A DNA stretch of 6,466 nucleotides, from the NCBI GenBank assembly GCA_003641405.1, contig QNAF01000152.1, positions 1-6,466 of the forward strand, written 5' to 3'. Below the pieces are notes generated by a model. The model made no database searches, was not told the DNA's origin, and saw only the letters and a list, made by a program, of their open reading frames with translations. The translations under genes were made by a program, and so were the position numbers. Position 1 is the stretch's first letter, and the number at the start of each line of letters is the position of its first letter. Source of the DNA: Candidatus Zixiibacteriota bacterium (GTDB taxonomy: Bacteria > Zixibacteria > MSB-5A5 > GN15 > FEB-12). Shown here piece by piece: positions 5,743 to 6,466 of the stretch.

Positions 5743-6466
5743 ATGTCAGACAAAACAATCTCACGCAAGATCGCTGAGTTCGCAGTTGGACTCAGCTATG
5801 ACGACCTTTCGCCGGAAGCAATCAACGAGGTCAAACGGTATCTCTACGACTCGATAGGCTGTGCCTACGGTGGCTATCACACTAAGGATGTGGGTATCCT
5901 TCGGGATATCTACAAAGGTATGGGCGGCGCCGAAGAAGCTACCCTGATCGGGTTCGGCGATAAGATGCCCGTGGTCAACGCCACGCTGGTAAACTCATTG
6001 ATGGTTCGCGCCCTGGACTACAACGACATCTACTGGAAAGAAGACCCGTCGCATCCTTCGGACCTGATCCCTGCGGCACTGGCGGTAGGGGAGATGGTAG
6101 GGGCGTCGATGAAAGATGTTATCGTAGCGATCATCCTGGCTTACGAGTTCGAAATGCGCCTCTGTGAGTTCGCAGTCCCCGGAGTGCGCGAACGCAAATG
6201 GCACCATGCCACGCTGACGCAGTTCGTTTCGCCGATTGTGGCTGGTAAACTGCTTGGGTTGAGCATCGACCAGATGGTCAACGCCATCGGTATCAATGGC
6301 TCGCACCACCACACTATCGGCTGTCCGACCGCCGGCAAACTGACCATGATGAAAAACACGGTCGACCCGATGGCTGTTCAATCCGGTGTGTTCGCGGCGT
6401 TGATGGCCCAGAAGGGCTACTCCGGTACGGAGGCGGTGTTCGAAGGCAAAGAAGGTTTCATGGATG
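5743..6466 (+). CDS. MmgE/PrpD-family protein (2-methylcitrate dehydratase / cis-aconitate decarboxylase-like), N-terminal half
   Basis: The frame starts at ATG 5743 and is open to the right edge, giving 241 codons of a family usually 440-500 residues long. A GGA 7 nt upstream (5733-5735) is a weak ribosome site. Family blocks seen: the N-terminal helix set with FAVGLSYDDLSPEAI and YLYDSIGCAYGG (33-44), then NSLMVRALDYNDIYW (84-98), HPSDLIPAALAVGE (104-117), WHHATLTQ (153-160) and MMKNTVDPMAVQSG (202-215). D92, H104, H154/H155 and K204 fall where MmgE/PrpD and IRG1-type enzymes place active-site Asp, His, His and Lys, so it looks intact so far. Family members dehydrate 2-methylcitrate or decarboxylate cis-aconitate to itaconate, and many have unknown substrates. 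The aconitase-like gene upstream suggests a tricarboxylate substrate, but more than 500 bp of repeat-bearing DNA lies between the phosphoesterase and this gene, so a shared transcript is uncertain. Confidence 0.87.
   Translation, partial: MSDKTISRKIAEFAVGLSYDDLSPEAINEVKRYLYDSIGCAYGGYHTKDVGILRDIYKGMGGAEEATLIGFGDKMPVVNATLVNSLMVRALDYNDIYWKEDPSHPSDLIPAALAVGEMVGASMKDVIVAIILAYEFEMRLCEFAVPGVRERKWHHATLTQFVSPIVAGKLLGLSIDQMVNAIGINGSHHHTIGCPTAGKLTMMKNTVDPMAVQSGVFAALMAQKGYSGTEAVFEGKEGFMD

Noticed and set aside
5217..5768. A 183-codon open frame on the minus strand across the repeat-bearing stretch
   Set aside because: It runs through three palindromic repeats and overlaps the start of the MmgE/PrpD gene on the other strand; its sequence shows no family motif.

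Overview
The window is about half GC and reads as chromosomal DNA from a Gram-negative-type bacterium: it encodes a lipoprotein with a lipobox, a possible outer-membrane barrel remnant and a sugar-nucleotide enzyme of polysaccharide pathways. The mix of a fungal-LYS4-like single-chain aconitase, a lipoprotein with an Ig-like domain, and short palindromic repeats suggests an uncultured lineage such as the FCB/Zixibacteria area. That placement is a guess from gene style, not something the sequence proves.

Layout: (1) On the minus strand, 1302 down to 1, lie a WlbA/WbpB-type UDP-GlcNAcA 3-dehydrogenase and, 7 nt downstream, the N-terminal 114 codons of a GlcD/LDHD-type FAD-linked oxidase that runs off the left edge. 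(2) A divergent intergenic region of about 220 bp follows. (3) On the plus strand, 1525 to 5178, a tightly packed group encodes a small HD-domain protein lacking the His of its HD motif, a 659-residue homoaconitase-like protein (1 nt gap), and a metallophosphoesterase lipoprotein (ATGA overlap). (4) From 5179 to 5742 there is no convincing intact gene. The stretch holds three of the four palindromic repeat copies and what looks like the 3' end of a decayed barrel-protein gene. (5) From 5743 to the right edge lies the N-terminal half of an MmgE/PrpD-family protein.

How the genes may work together: the aconitase-like enzyme and the MmgE/PrpD protein both belong to families acting on citrate-like tricarboxylates (aconitate, 2-methylcitrate, homocitrate), so the plus-strand group may be a tricarboxylate pathway with the HD protein as accessory. 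On the minus strand, WlbA/WbpB enzymes of one class regenerate bound NAD+ by reducing 2-oxoglutarate to 2-hydroxyglutarate. A neighbouring flavin 2-hydroxyacid dehydrogenase could in principle re-oxidise that product.

The least expected signal is a family of short palindromic repeats sharing a GTAG(G) lead-in and a CAGG...CCTG core. One copy lies inside the first 24 codons of the metallophosphoesterase gene, where it encodes most of an odd, long signal-peptide n-region. Two copies form a head-to-head pair, and one sits upstream of the MmgE/PrpD gene.
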